From: Macrococcus bovicus
Lineage (GTDB): Bacteria > Bacillota > Bacilli > Staphylococcales > Staphylococcaceae
Length of the DNA stretch: 64,000 nt
NCBI RefSeq assembly: GCF_004359575.1
Contig: NZ_SCWF01000002.1
Coordinates: 1 to 64,000 of the forward strand
Direction of reading: 5' to 3'
This document shows, one piece after another, positions 1 through 7,561 of the stretch. Every line of letters begins with the position of its first letter. Within the stretch, counting starts at the first letter, position 1. The notes under the pieces are model-generated. The model saw only the letters and a program-made list of their open reading frames with translations. It did no database searches and was not told the origin of the DNA. Made by a program: the position numbers and the translations under genes.

Positions 1-372
1 TCAGGAAAATGGCTACCGTAGGTAGTCAGCTTATCTGTAAAAACAATAAAAAGACGAAGAAAAATGTTAAACATACATTTTTCTTCGTCTTTTTTTATAA
101 GCTAGAACTCCTTATGTCCCAGACTCTTATTTATTATGTATTAGTATTAAATGTTTATATCGATTTCTTGCTAACATAAATGTTAAAAGGAAAACAAAAT
201 CTTAAATTAAATATTTAATAAAGAATATTATTCAAACAAGAAAATTATTAATTTTAAATAGATTTTCAGTAAATTTTTAAGCTTTTTAGATTTTATTTTG
301 TTTAAATCCTTGTTATTAATTAATAAAAAATATATTCTTAAGATAAAACTTGACAAAATTTAGAGGGATATT
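1..372. other. AT-rich intergenic region upstream of the defence pair
   Basis: No credible gene is visible here. Positions 1-40 have no recognisable coding end. A strong hairpin lies at 48-96 and the rest is very AT-rich, unlike the core genes that begin at 2578. The downstream ATPase gene has a Shine-Dalgarno-like GAGGG a few bases before its ATG at 373. A TTGACA hexamer at 350-355 is too close to the start codon to act as a -35 box for that start. I could not settle on a promoter. Confidence 0.6.
48..96 (+). terminator. Strong intrinsic terminator hairpin
   Basis: A 20-base-pair perfect inverted repeat (48-67 with 75-94) encloses a 7-base loop and runs into a T tract. The flanking A run makes it plausible in both directions. 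It probably closes the transcription unit to the left of the window and insulates the AT-rich pair that follows. Confidence 0.85.
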
Positions 373-1731
373 ATGCAAAATTTAATTAGAATAAAAAATG
401 TGAAGATAGAAAATGTGAAGAATGTAAAATATGGAGAATTTTCTACAAAAATTGATTTCGAAAACTTTAATGATTCTGATGTTTTAGGATTTTATGGACA
501 AAATGGATCTGGAAAAACAGCAGTTGTAGATACTTTTATATTATTAGAAAAATTAATGGATTTACAATCGTTGAATTCTATTAAAAAGAAGTTAGTTAAT
601 ATTGATGGTAATTCAGCATCAATAAAAATAGAATACATAGTCAAATTAAACAATAATAAAGAATATTACATTGATTATGAAGTTGAAATAGGTATAGATG
701 AAGAAGATAACTATTTCGTTCAAAAAGAAGTGATTAGATATAAAGAGAATCAAGAAAAAAAGAGATACAAACACATAGTGTCTTATCAAGATACTAAATT
801 TTTAATTAGAACACAACCATTGAGTAAACTTAATGAGAAGAACAGAATATCTGCTCAAGTAGCTATAAAAATAGCAGAAAAAGAAAGAACTTCAATAGTT
901 TTTCAAACGGATTTAATTTCCGTATACAAAAAACTCCTTAATAATGAAGAGTATATGTTGTTAAAGTGCATTGTAAACGAATTTAGATCGGGTCTACATA
1001 TAATTAAAAACTCTGATTATGGCTTATTAATGGCTAATATATTAATGCCATTTAATATTCATCACGAAAGTATTAAAGGGACAGTACCTTTAAATGAATA
1101 TTATGAAAGTGAAAGCCTTCTACTTGATGATGAGATGTTTGATATTCTTAAAAATGATATATTCCCAAGTATAAATGTAGTATTACCTGCTATAATTCCT
1201 GGTTTAACCATAGATATTAGAAAAACAGGAGAAAAGACTAAGAAAAATGGTAGTACTGGTATTGAGTTCGAATTACTATCAATTCGCGGGGAGACTTCTT
1301 TGCCATTATCAGAAGAATCTGAAGGAATTAAAAAGATAGTATCTATGCTTAGTGTTTTATCTGCAATTTTTAAAGAACCTAATTCATGTGTTGTTATTGA
1401 TGAATTAGATGCTGGCGTATTTGAATACTTACTAGGAGAATTATTGAAAATTGTTGATGAAAGTGGTAAAGGACAGTTGATCTTTACATCTCATAATTTA
1501 AGAATTGTGGAGTTACTGCCTATTAAAAATATTTGGTTCACTACAACTAATCCTTATAATCGCTATATTCAACTTAAATACACTAATGAACTTTCAAATA
1601 ATAGAGATATTTATATTCGCGCACTACAAATTAAGAATCAGCAAGAAGAACTTTTTGATAAAATTGATAATTTTGAAATTAGAAGAGCTTTTAAAAAATT
1701 AGCAAGAAGAGGAAAGTTGAATGAATTATAA
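373..1731 (+). CDS. ABC/AAA-type ATPase of a probable two-gene phage-defence system
   Basis: This 452-residue protein has the split ABC-type ATPase layout of OLD, RecF and AAA_15/AAA_21 proteins. The Walker A loop GQNGSGKT is at residues 42-49. A signature-like segment (LSEESEG) lies near residue 315, a Walker B strand ending in D343-E344 follows, and an H-loop histidine is at 374 in FTSH. The middle is a long insertion with no recognisable domain. There is no signal peptide or membrane segment. The stop overlaps the next gene by 11 bases, so the two are almost certainly co-translated. Known pairs of this shape include lactococcal AbiL, RloAB and PARIS AriA/AriB, where the ATPase senses phage and licenses a toxic partner. 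The assignment to phage defence rests on this architecture and on the foreign base composition. The exact family is not decided. A DNA-repair SMC-like role is the main alternative. Confidence 0.75.
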   Translation: MQNLIRIKNVKIENVKNVKYGEFSTKIDFENFNDSDVLGFYGQNGSGKTAVVDTFILLEKLMDLQSLNSIKKKLVNIDGNSASIKIEYIVKLNNNKEYYIDYEVEIGIDEEDNYFVQKEVIRYKENQEKKRYKHIVSYQDTKFLIRTQPLSKLNEKNRISAQVAIKIAEKERTSIVFQTDLISVYKKLLNNEEYMLLKCIVNEFRSGLHIIKNSDYGLLMANILMPFNIHHESIKGTVPLNEYYESESLLLDDEMFDILKNDIFPSINVVLPAIIPGLTIDIRKTGEKTKKNGSTGIEFELLSIRGETSLPLSEESEGIKKIVSMLSVLSAIFKEPNSCVVIDELDAGVFEYLLGELLKIVDESGKGQLIFTSHNLRIVELLPIKNIWFTTTNPYNRYIQLKYTNELSNNRDIYIRALQIKNQQEELFDKIDNFEIRRAFKKLARRGKLNEL

Positions 1732-2482
1732 AATAGTAGCCTTAGTTGAGGGTGATACAGATGAGGCAATTATTAAAACTATCTGTAAAAAGTATAATGA
1801 CGAATTTGAAGTTTTTATAGTCAGAGGGGATTTATTCACAGAAAATACTTACTCTAATGATAGCATTAAAAGTCTTATTGGGAATAAAGTGAAAAATGAA
1901 GTGATGAAAAAATATAAGCTAAAAAAAGAAGATATTGTAGCAGTAATTCAAATTTCGGATATTGATGGAGTGTTTATAGGAAATAGCAAGGTAGAAGTTT
2001 CTGATGAAGTTGAGAGAATTCTGTATACATCTGATGGAATAAAAGTATGTAGTGAAAAAAAGAAAAAAGAAATTGAAAATAGAAATAAAGCTAAATGTAT
2101 TAATTTATGTACGATGATTTCATCAAAAATTTTAGAAGATTTAGAGTACAAATTATTTTACTTCTCTTGTAACTTGGAGCATGTCCTTTTTGACAATATG
2201 AATATGGAACAAGATGAGAAAGACGAAAGAGTGTACGATTATATTGAAGATTATAATGAAGAAGAACTTTTAGAAGTTCTGGAAGAGATTGCTTCTACTA
2301 AGAATAATGGTAACTTTGATGAAGATTATAAAGAAAGTTGGGTAAAAATCCAATCAGATACAAAGATTCATAAAGATACAAATGTTAACTTGATAATCGA
2401 ATATATAGAAAAACTTGCAATAGAAAATAAAAGGGCAGAAAAAGGGCGTAAAAATGTTAAAAAGGGCAACACTCAGAAATAA
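1721..2482 (+). CDS. TOPRIM-like putative effector nuclease paired with the ATPase
   Basis: This 253-residue protein opens with a beta strand ending in E10-G-D-T-D-E15, followed later by a hydrophobic strand and D80-I-D82-G. This is the acidic E and DxD arrangement of TOPRIM-fold nucleases seen in OLD proteins, AbiLii-, RloB- and AriB-like effectors. The C-terminal half is rich in Lys, Glu and Asp and ends in a basic tail. It has no signal peptide or membrane segment. Its ATG lies inside the end of the ATPase gene. Codon use is strongly AT-biased, like its partner and unlike the RluA gene that follows. A TOPRIM nuclease or tRNA-directed toxin activated by the ATPase is the likeliest role. I infer this from two motifs and context only. 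Confidence 0.6.
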   Translation: MNYKIVALVEGDTDEAIIKTICKKYNDEFEVFIVRGDLFTENTYSNDSIKSLIGNKVKNEVMKKYKLKKEDIVAVIQISDIDGVFIGNSKVEVSDEVERILYTSDGIKVCSEKKKKEIENRNKAKCINLCTMISSKILEDLEYKLFYFSCNLEHVLFDNMNMEQDEKDERVYDYIEDYNEEELLEVLEEIASTKNNGNFDEDYKESWVKIQSDTKIHKDTNVNLIIEYIEKLAIENKRAEKGRKNVKKGNTQK

Positions 2483-2576
2483 GAAATTAATTAAATTGCT
2501 TCTAAACCTTGATATGACAGCGTTTTTTAACTGTCAGAATATAGCTGATATTTTACCCATGATTGCGAGTGAATAA
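2454..2576 (+). CDS. Possible 40-codon small ORF bridging the island and the RluA gene
   Basis: An ATG at 2454, with AGGG a few bases upstream, opens a 40-codon frame ending in TAA at 2574-2576, one base before the ATG of the pseudouridine synthase. It overlaps the end of the TOPRIM-like gene in another frame. The product would be a basic then hydrophobic short peptide with no recognised family. It could be a real third gene that couples translation into the RluA gene, which otherwise lacks a clear ribosome site. It could equally be chance or the remnant of a gene end. Confidence 0.2.
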   Translation: MLKRATLRNKKLIKLLLNLDMTAFFNCQNIADILPMIASE

Positions 2577-2577
2577 G

Positions 2578-3423
2578 ATGAAGATTGAACTGCAAGTGAC
2601 TGACCCTATGCTTCTGCGCACCTTCTTAGCAGAACAGGCCATATCTAAAAAAAGTCTGAGCGCCATTAAACGTAATGGTGCTCTTTTAGTCAATGGCATC
2701 CGGCAGACGGTGCGGGCGAATGTGGTGCCCGGTGATGTCGTCACTGTTGTCCTGCCGGCTGAAACACCGAGTGCCAGTCTTGTGCCGAGTGAGGGGCCGC
2801 TTGAAATTCTCTACGAGGACGATGCGCTGTGCATTGTCAATAAGCCGGCAGGTGTCTCGACCATGCCGTCACAGCTCCATCCGCACGACAGTCTGGTGGA
2901 ACGCGTGCTCGCTCATTTTCGCGAGCAGCGTACAGCCGGCATCCCTCATATTGTGACGAGACTCGACCGGCAGACAAGCGGAGTCGTCATTTTTGCGAAG
3001 CATCAGCTGATCCATCACTGGATGACCGGCATCATTGATAAGGTGTATCTCTGTGCAGCAACCGGCCGGCTGCCTGCAAGAGGCAGGATTGACCTGCCGA
3101 TCAGACGGAAATCTGAGTCGATCATCGAGCGGATCACAGCACCAGACGGCAAACCGGCCTTGACGAGTTATCTGACGCTCCTTCGCAGTGAACATTCTGT
3201 CGCCCTCGTCAGACTGCACACGGGAAGGACCCATCAGATTCGTGTCCATTTCAAGGCGATCGGTCATCCGCTGTTAGGTGATACTTTGTATGGCACAGAC
3301 CAGTCAACCGGACGTCAGGCGCTGCATGCCTTTCAAGTCACCTTCAGCCATCCGGTCACAGCGCGGCTGATCACTATTCAGGCTCCTGTCCCGCATGACT
3401 TAAGATTTGTCATACCGATATGA
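2578..3423 (+). CDS. RluA-family RNA pseudouridine synthase
   Basis: The protein isomerises uridine to pseudouridine in rRNA or tRNA. An S4-like N-terminal segment (roughly residues 15-70: ISKKSLSAIK, then LLVNG and VRANVVPGDVV) precedes the catalytic domain. That domain has the family motif HIVTRLDRQTSG, with its catalytic aspartate, and HQIRVHFKAIGHPLLGD near the C-terminus. I start at ATG 2578, giving 281 residues. TTG 2563 and GTG 2569 are in frame but no start has a clear Shine-Dalgarno. In S. aureus the orthologue follows relQ and ppnK and precedes mgtE. Here the upstream neighbour is a foreign AT-rich pair and mgtE is absent. Codon use is host-like. Confidence 0.88.
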   Translation: MKIELQVTDPMLLRTFLAEQAISKKSLSAIKRNGALLVNGIRQTVRANVVPGDVVTVVLPAETPSASLVPSEGPLEILYEDDALCIVNKPAGVSTMPSQLHPHDSLVERVLAHFREQRTAGIPHIVTRLDRQTSGVVIFAKHQLIHHWMTGIIDKVYLCAATGRLPARGRIDLPIRRKSESIIERITAPDGKPALTSYLTLLRSEHSVALVRLHTGRTHQIRVHFKAIGHPLLGDTLYGTDQSTGRQALHAFQVTFSHPVTARLITIQAPVPHDLRFVIPI

Positions 3424-3458
3424 TATAATAAAGTGATTTTTATAAATAGGAGGTATGT

Positions 3459-5285
3459 ATGGAACATCATCATATGTTATCGCTCGTTATTATCATGATG
3501 ACGGCGCTTATTACACCTTTGCTAGTCAACCGTCTGCATCTGAACTTCCTGCCGGTTGTCGTAGCGGAGATTCTGATGGGGATTCTGATCGGTAAATCGG
3601 TCCTGAATCTCGTTGAACCGAATGAAGTGCTGAATATCCTGTCCACGCTCGGTGTCATCTTCCTGATGTTCCTCAGCGGGCTTGAAATTGATTTTTCAGC
3701 ATTTAAAACGAACAAGGAGAGCAAATCCAGGGAACCGAACCGACTCGTTCTGACATCAACTATATTTGCCGGCATCTTTCTGTTGTCGATTCTTGCCGCC
3801 TATATCCTGAAATGGATCGGCCTGGTCGATGATGTGCTGCTGATGGTCATCATCATCTCCACTATATCGCTCGGCGTCGTCGTGCCGACACTGAAAGAGA
3901 TGAATCTGCTGAGAACTTCCATCGGTCAGATTATTCTGCTGGTGGCAGTGATCGCAGACCTCGCTACCATGCTGCTGCTCACTGTCTACGGGACGCTGCA
4001 TGCCAAAGGGGATTCGCCTATCTGGCTGATAGGGATATTAGTGGTCTTTACCGCCATCTTCTATTTCATGGGAGGCTACTTCAAGAAATCTGAACTGATC
4101 CATAAGCTGCTGGAAGGGACCACGCAGATTGGGATTCGTGCTATCTTCGCCATGATCATTTTACTGGTGACATTGGCAGAGGGGGTCGGTGCAGAGAATA
4201 TTCTGGGCGCCTTTCTGGCCGGGGTCGTGGTCAGTTTGCTCGGTCCTGACAAGGATATGGTCCATAAGCTGGATTCATTTGGCTATGGCTTCTTCATCCC
4301 GATTTTCTTTATCATGGTCGGGGTCGACCTGAACATTCGTGAGCTGCTGAAAGAGCCGTCCATCTTGCTCATGATTCCTATTCTTTTTGTCATCTTTTTC
4401 CTGACGAAAGTCATTCCGTTGAGCCTGCTTCTCAAGTGGTACGACAAAAAGACGGTGCTGGCGTCCTCCTTCCTGCTGACATCGACTTTATCACTCGTCA
4501 TCGTCAGCGCGAAACTGGCAGAGCAGCTCGGCACGATATCCAACACCTTATCCGGCACCCTGATATTGAGTGCCATCATCACCTGTGTCATTGTGCCGAT
4601 TTTCTTCAAGAAGCTGTTCCCGGTTGAAATCAGCGAGGAAAGAATCATCAATATTGCCTTTATCGGGAAGAACCAGTTATCGGTGCCGGTTGCACAGACC
4701 TTTAAGACCGCTCTCTATAATCCTACCTTGTACTATCTGGAAAATAATAACTATAAGCAGGAGATCACAGACTTAAGGGTCATTGAAATAGAAGCTTATA
4801 CACCTGAAGTACTGGAAGCGGCTGGCCTGTTTGACAATGATATCGTGGTCTGCTCCGCGAATGACACGCCGATCAATGTGAAGGTCGCTTTAATGGCGAA
4901 AGCGCATGGTGTCGAACGCGTCATCTGTCGTCAGGCGAACGCCGGCGACGATGCGGAACTGCAGGCGGCAGGCGTTGAGATATTCAATGAGTTTGACAGC
5001 ACGAAGACATTGCTGAAGAGCATGATTGAATCACCTAATATGCTCAGCCTGTTATCGAATGTGGAATCTTCACTTTATGAGATTGAAATGTTGAATACAC
5101 GTTATCATGAGATGACGCTGCGGGAATTCCCGTTTGGCGGCAATATCATCTTTGTCCGTATTCTCCGCAACAACAATTCCATCGTGCCGCATGGAGATAC
5201 GGAGCTGCACTTCAAAGACCGTCTGATCGTGACGGGCAGCAGACAGTATGTCGACCAGCTGAAACGAGAACTGGAACTCTTTTAA
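3459..5285 (+). CDS. CPA2-family monovalent cation:proton antiporter with RCK domain
   Basis: This 608-residue membrane protein exchanges potassium or sodium for protons. Residues 1-390 form about twelve hydrophobic segments typical of the Na_H_Exchanger domain. The C-terminal 210 residues are soluble and contain an RCK_N/TrkA-N-like part (starting NIAFIGKNQLSVPVAQTF) and an RCK_C part ending at HGDTELHFKDRLIVTG. RCK domains gate such transporters through nucleotides or ions. A strong AGGAGGT precedes the ATG. The orthologue lies next to fabI in S. aureus. The transported ion cannot be read from sequence. Confidence 0.9.
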   Translation: MEHHHMLSLVIIMMTALITPLLVNRLHLNFLPVVVAEILMGILIGKSVLNLVEPNEVLNILSTLGVIFLMFLSGLEIDFSAFKTNKESKSREPNRLVLTSTIFAGIFLLSILAAYILKWIGLVDDVLLMVIIISTISLGVVVPTLKEMNLLRTSIGQIILLVAVIADLATMLLLTVYGTLHAKGDSPIWLIGILVVFTAIFYFMGGYFKKSELIHKLLEGTTQIGIRAIFAMIILLVTLAEGVGAENILGAFLAGVVVSLLGPDKDMVHKLDSFGYGFFIPIFFIMVGVDLNIRELLKEPSILLMIPILFVIFFLTKVIPLSLLLKWYDKKTVLASSFLLTSTLSLVIVSAKLAEQLGTISNTLSGTLILSAIITCVIVPIFFKKLFPVEISEERIINIAFIGKNQLSVPVAQTFKTALYNPTLYYLENNNYKQEITDLRVIEIEAYTPEVLEAAGLFDNDIVVCSANDTPINVKVALMAKAHGVERVICRQANAGDDAELQAAGVEIFNEFDSTKTLLKSMIESPNMLSLLSNVESSLYEIEMLNTRYHEMTLREFPFGGNIIFVRILRNNNSIVPHGDTELHFKDRLIVTGSRQYVDQLKRELELF

Positions 5286-5290
5286 TAGAA

Positions 5291-5344
5291 GCAAGAAAGT
5301 GTCGCGAAGAGATAAAAATTCGCGGCACTTTCACTATTTCTTGC
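5291..5344 (+). terminator. Stem-loop after the CPA2 antiporter gene
   Basis: A 13-base-pair stem with one G-U pair (5296-5308 with 5319-5331) is extended by an outer GCAAGAAA/TTTCTTGC pairing (5291-5298 with 5337-5344). No real T run follows, so termination may be weak. The outer 3' arm overlaps the -35 hexamer proposed for fabI, so the structure could also affect the fabI promoter region. Confidence 0.5.
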
Positions 5345-5369
5345 AATATGGTCGCATTATCGCTAAATT
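5341..5369 (+). promoter_or_regulatory. Probable SigA promoter of fabI
   Basis: TTGCAA at 5341-5346 and TAAATT at 5364-5369 are separated by 17 bases. The -10 hexamer overlaps the first bases of the FapR-type operator at 5367. Transcription would start close to 5376, just ahead of the ribosome site GAGAGG. Confidence 0.5.
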
Positions 5370-5385
5370 AGTAGTAGGTACTAAT
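5367..5385. promoter_or_regulatory. FapR operator controlling fabI
   Basis: ATTAGTA and TACTAAT form a perfect 7-base inverted repeat around a 5-base spacer. The TTAGTA-N5-TACTAA core has the length and half-sites of the FapR box known from Bacillus and Staphylococcus lipid genes. FapR represses fatty-acid and phospholipid genes and is released by malonyl-CoA. The site overlaps the proposed -10 box and start point of fabI, as expected for repression by occlusion. fapR itself is not in the window. Confidence 0.85.
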
Positions 5386-5405
5386 TTATGAATGAGAGGG
5401 ATAGT

Positions 5406-6176
5406 ATGTTAAATTTAGAAAATCAGCGCTTTGTCATTATGGGTGTGGCCAATAAGCGCAGTATCGGCTACGGCGTGGCACAAGTGCTGGACGCAGCAGG
5501 CGCAGAAGTCATCTTCACTTACCGTAAGGAGCGTTCGAAAGAGGCCATCCTTAAATTGCTTCCTGAATTAAAGAATAATAGTGACGCACTGGTCGTTCAG
5601 TGTGACGCGGAAGACGATGCATCGATTATCCGCGCATTCGAGGAGATCGGTCAGACAGGTCAGATCAACGGTGTATATCATTCGATTGCCTTTGCGGATC
5701 CGGAGGACTTACGTGGTCGCTTTTCAGAGACCTCTCGGGAAGGCTTCCTGAAAGCACACAGCATCAGCTCCTATTCACTGACGATTGCAGCACGTGAAGC
5801 CAGCAAGATCATGGCGGAGAACGGCAGCATTGTGACGACGACTTATCTCGGCGGCGAGATCGCCATCGAAAACTACAACGTCATGGGTGTGGCGAAAGCC
5901 TCCCTTGAATCCAATGTCCGATATCTTGCGCTTGACCTCGGGGCACAAGGCATCCGTGTCAATGCCATCTCAGCAGGTCCGATTCGTACCGTCAGCGCAA
6001 AAGGTGTCGGCGGACTCAGCACTATTCTCCATCAAGTCGAAGAACGTGCACCATTGAAACGTAACGTCGACATTATCGATGTCGGCCGTACAGCAGCTTA
6101 CTTACTGAGTGACCTGTCGAGCGGTGTGACGGGCGAGAATATTCACGTGGATGCCGGTTATCATATTGTCCGCTAA
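5406..6176 (+). CDS. fabI: Enoyl-[acyl-carrier-protein] reductase FabI
   Basis: FabI performs the last reduction of each fatty-acid elongation round with NAD(P)H and is the triclosan target. The chosen ATG at 5406 gives 256 residues, the S. aureus length, and follows GAGAGG. The upstream ATG at 5388 lacks such a site and sits against the FapR operator. The N-terminal nucleotide-binding segment IMGVANKRSIGYG and the catalytic Y157-x6-K164 pair are present at S. aureus numbering. Ser and Thr-rich substrate-loop residues (ISAGPIRTVSAKG) are also conserved. It forms a single-gene unit with its own promoter and terminator. Confidence 0.97.
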   Translation: MLNLENQRFVIMGVANKRSIGYGVAQVLDAAGAEVIFTYRKERSKEAILKLLPELKNNSDALVVQCDAEDDASIIRAFEEIGQTGQINGVYHSIAFADPEDLRGRFSETSREGFLKAHSISSYSLTIAAREASKIMAENGSIVTTTYLGGEIAIENYNVMGVAKASLESNVRYLALDLGAQGIRVNAISAGPIRTVSAKGVGGLSTILHQVEERAPLKRNVDIIDVGRTAAYLLSDLSSGVTGENIHVDAGYHIVR

Positions 6177-6179
6177 AAA

Positions 6180-6218
6180 AAGACCTTGGACCTTCTATCA
6201 GAAGATCCAAGGTTATTT
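6180..6218. terminator. Intrinsic terminator between convergent fabI and the 2H phosphoesterase gene
   Basis: Arms at 6183-6196 and 6200-6213 pair over 14 bases with one mismatch, flanked by an A run on the left and a T run on the right. It can serve both the fabI transcript and the convergent minus-strand gene ending at 6219. Confidence 0.8.
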
Positions 6219-6716
6219 TTATGAGTTTAACTTGAACGTTTCATAGACATTCCAGTGACCGTTCTCCAGCTGGTAGCACAGGCTGATCTTATCGATGGTC
6301 TCACTGTAGTTGACGCTGGTCATCTGCAGCTGGCCGTAGACATCTTCAAATTCCTGGCTTGTCAGGTCCTGTGCAATCGTCAGGTGAGGTACATAGGGAT
6401 GCGGGTCCTCGCCGAATAGTTCAGCAAACTGACGATGTAGATGCGTGAGTGTCTCATTCTTTTCTACTTTGAAATAGATGACATATTTCACGGGTGCAAA
6501 GTTGGATACTTTATTGATCTGAATATCAAACGTTGACGTATGTTCCGCAACAGCCGCGACCTGCTGGGCAACTTCATCGATATCAGCAGCCTCAAAATGA
6601 CTCTTCAGTGTCATATGCGGTGCGATGACCGAGTAATGTGAATCATAGCGCTTGCGGTACGAATTGACTTTCTCCTGTAACTCGAGAGAGGGGAAGATGG
6701 CGATACCTAGTTTCAT
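6219..6716 (-). CDS. YjcG-family 2H phosphoesterase (2'-5' RNA ligase-like)
   Basis: This 165-residue cytoplasmic protein has the two HxT/S-x motifs of the 2H phosphoesterase superfamily: H-M-T-L near residue 34 and H-L-T-I near residue 111. The superfamily hydrolyses or forms 2',3'-cyclic or 2',5' phosphodiester bonds, and bacterial YjcG substrates are unknown. AGGAGG lies well placed before the ATG. It is followed downstream by the fabI terminator and preceded by a YjcH-like esterase gene, the pair known as yjcG-yjcH in Bacillus. Confidence 0.85.
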   Translation of the reverse strand: MKLGIAIFPSLELQEKVNSYRKRYDSHYSVIAPHMTLKSHFEAADIDEVAQQVAAVAEHTSTFDIQINKVSNFAPVKYVIYFKVEKNETLTHLHRQFAELFGEDPHPYVPHLTIAQDLTSQEFEDVYGQLQMTSVNYSETIDKISLCYQLENGHWNVYETFKLNS

Positions 6717-6756
6717 ATGATAGCCTCCTTAATGTTAATACTACAAGTATAACAAA

Positions 6757-7470
6757 TTACTCTCCTAAAAAATATAAAAGAATGGAAGCGATTTCTGGTT
6801 TCCATGTTCGCCATGTATGTCCGCCGGCCAGTTCACGGTATTCATGTTCAATGCCCCGGGCAGTGAGTGCAGCGTGAAAGGCGCGGTTAGGCGTCAGGAA
6901 GTCAGCGGTCGCACCGGACATAAGCTTGAATGCCTTTTCCTCTTTGCCGACCAGCTGGACGTACTTGACAGGGTGTTTCAAGGCGGCGAGTTCCTGAGTA
7001 ATAGCTGCTGTGATCATCGGACTGAATAATGCAGCTTCATTAAAACGCTCGTCATTCAACGATAGGGATAAGGCGATACTGGCAGCGAGGCTGTCACCCA
7101 TTAACAGCCGTTTATCCGATACTCTGAAATGGGTCGCCACAAAATCCTCCAGTTCTGACGTCACAAACGCGATCATTTTCGTCTTATGCGGGCTATCCGG
7201 ATGATACTCCTGTGAACGGGTCTCAATATCTGGATAGTGAACGAAGATGATGATGCTGGCAGTCAGCTGGTCATTTAGTTCTTCATATTGTCTGTGCAGC
7301 TGCCCCAGCTGGCTGAAATCCTGACCGTCAAATGCGATGATGACGGCATGCTCTTTGAGTGCCGAATAGCTGTCCGGCAAATAGATGCCGAGCTTGACCG
7401 TACGCGCCAGCGCTGTACTCTCTATTTCAAATGGGGTCACGAGTCCACGTTTAAACATATCATCACTCAT
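6757..7470 (-). CDS. YjcH-like esterase D / enterochelin-esterase family protein
   Basis: This is a 237-residue alpha/beta hydrolase. The nucleophile elbow is G-D-S-L-A in LLMGDSLAASIALSL near residue 125, and the likely catalytic histidine lies in GGHTWRTW near residue 220. An acidic residue between them completes a plausible triad. No signal peptide is present, so it is cytosolic. It probably shares a transcript with the YjcG-like gene, 40 bases downstream. The substrate is unknown; members cleave small esters or siderophore esters. The ATG at 7470 has only a weak ribosome site and ATG 7458 is an alternative. Confidence 0.8.
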   Translation of the reverse strand: MSDDMFKRGLVTPFEIESTALARTVKLGIYLPDSYSALKEHAVIIAFDGQDFSQLGQLHRQYEELNDQLTASIIIFVHYPDIETRSQEYHPDSPHKTKMIAFVTSELEDFVATHFRVSDKRLLMGDSLAASIALSLSLNDERFNEAALFSPMITAAITQELAALKHPVKYVQLVGKEEKAFKLMSGATADFLTPNRAFHAALTARGIEHEYRELAGGHTWRTWKPEIASILLYFLGE

Positions 7471-7561
7471 TTCTTTTTCATAATTTTAGCATAAATGAAC
7501 TTAAGGCAATAAATTAGGGGTAATAGAGTATAATGAAAATATCAATCATAAGGAGGACTCT

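Noticed and set aside
1-2577. Prophage or integrative element at the left end
   Set aside because: No integrase, attachment-site repeat, capsid or replication gene is visible; only the two-gene pair shows foreign composition.
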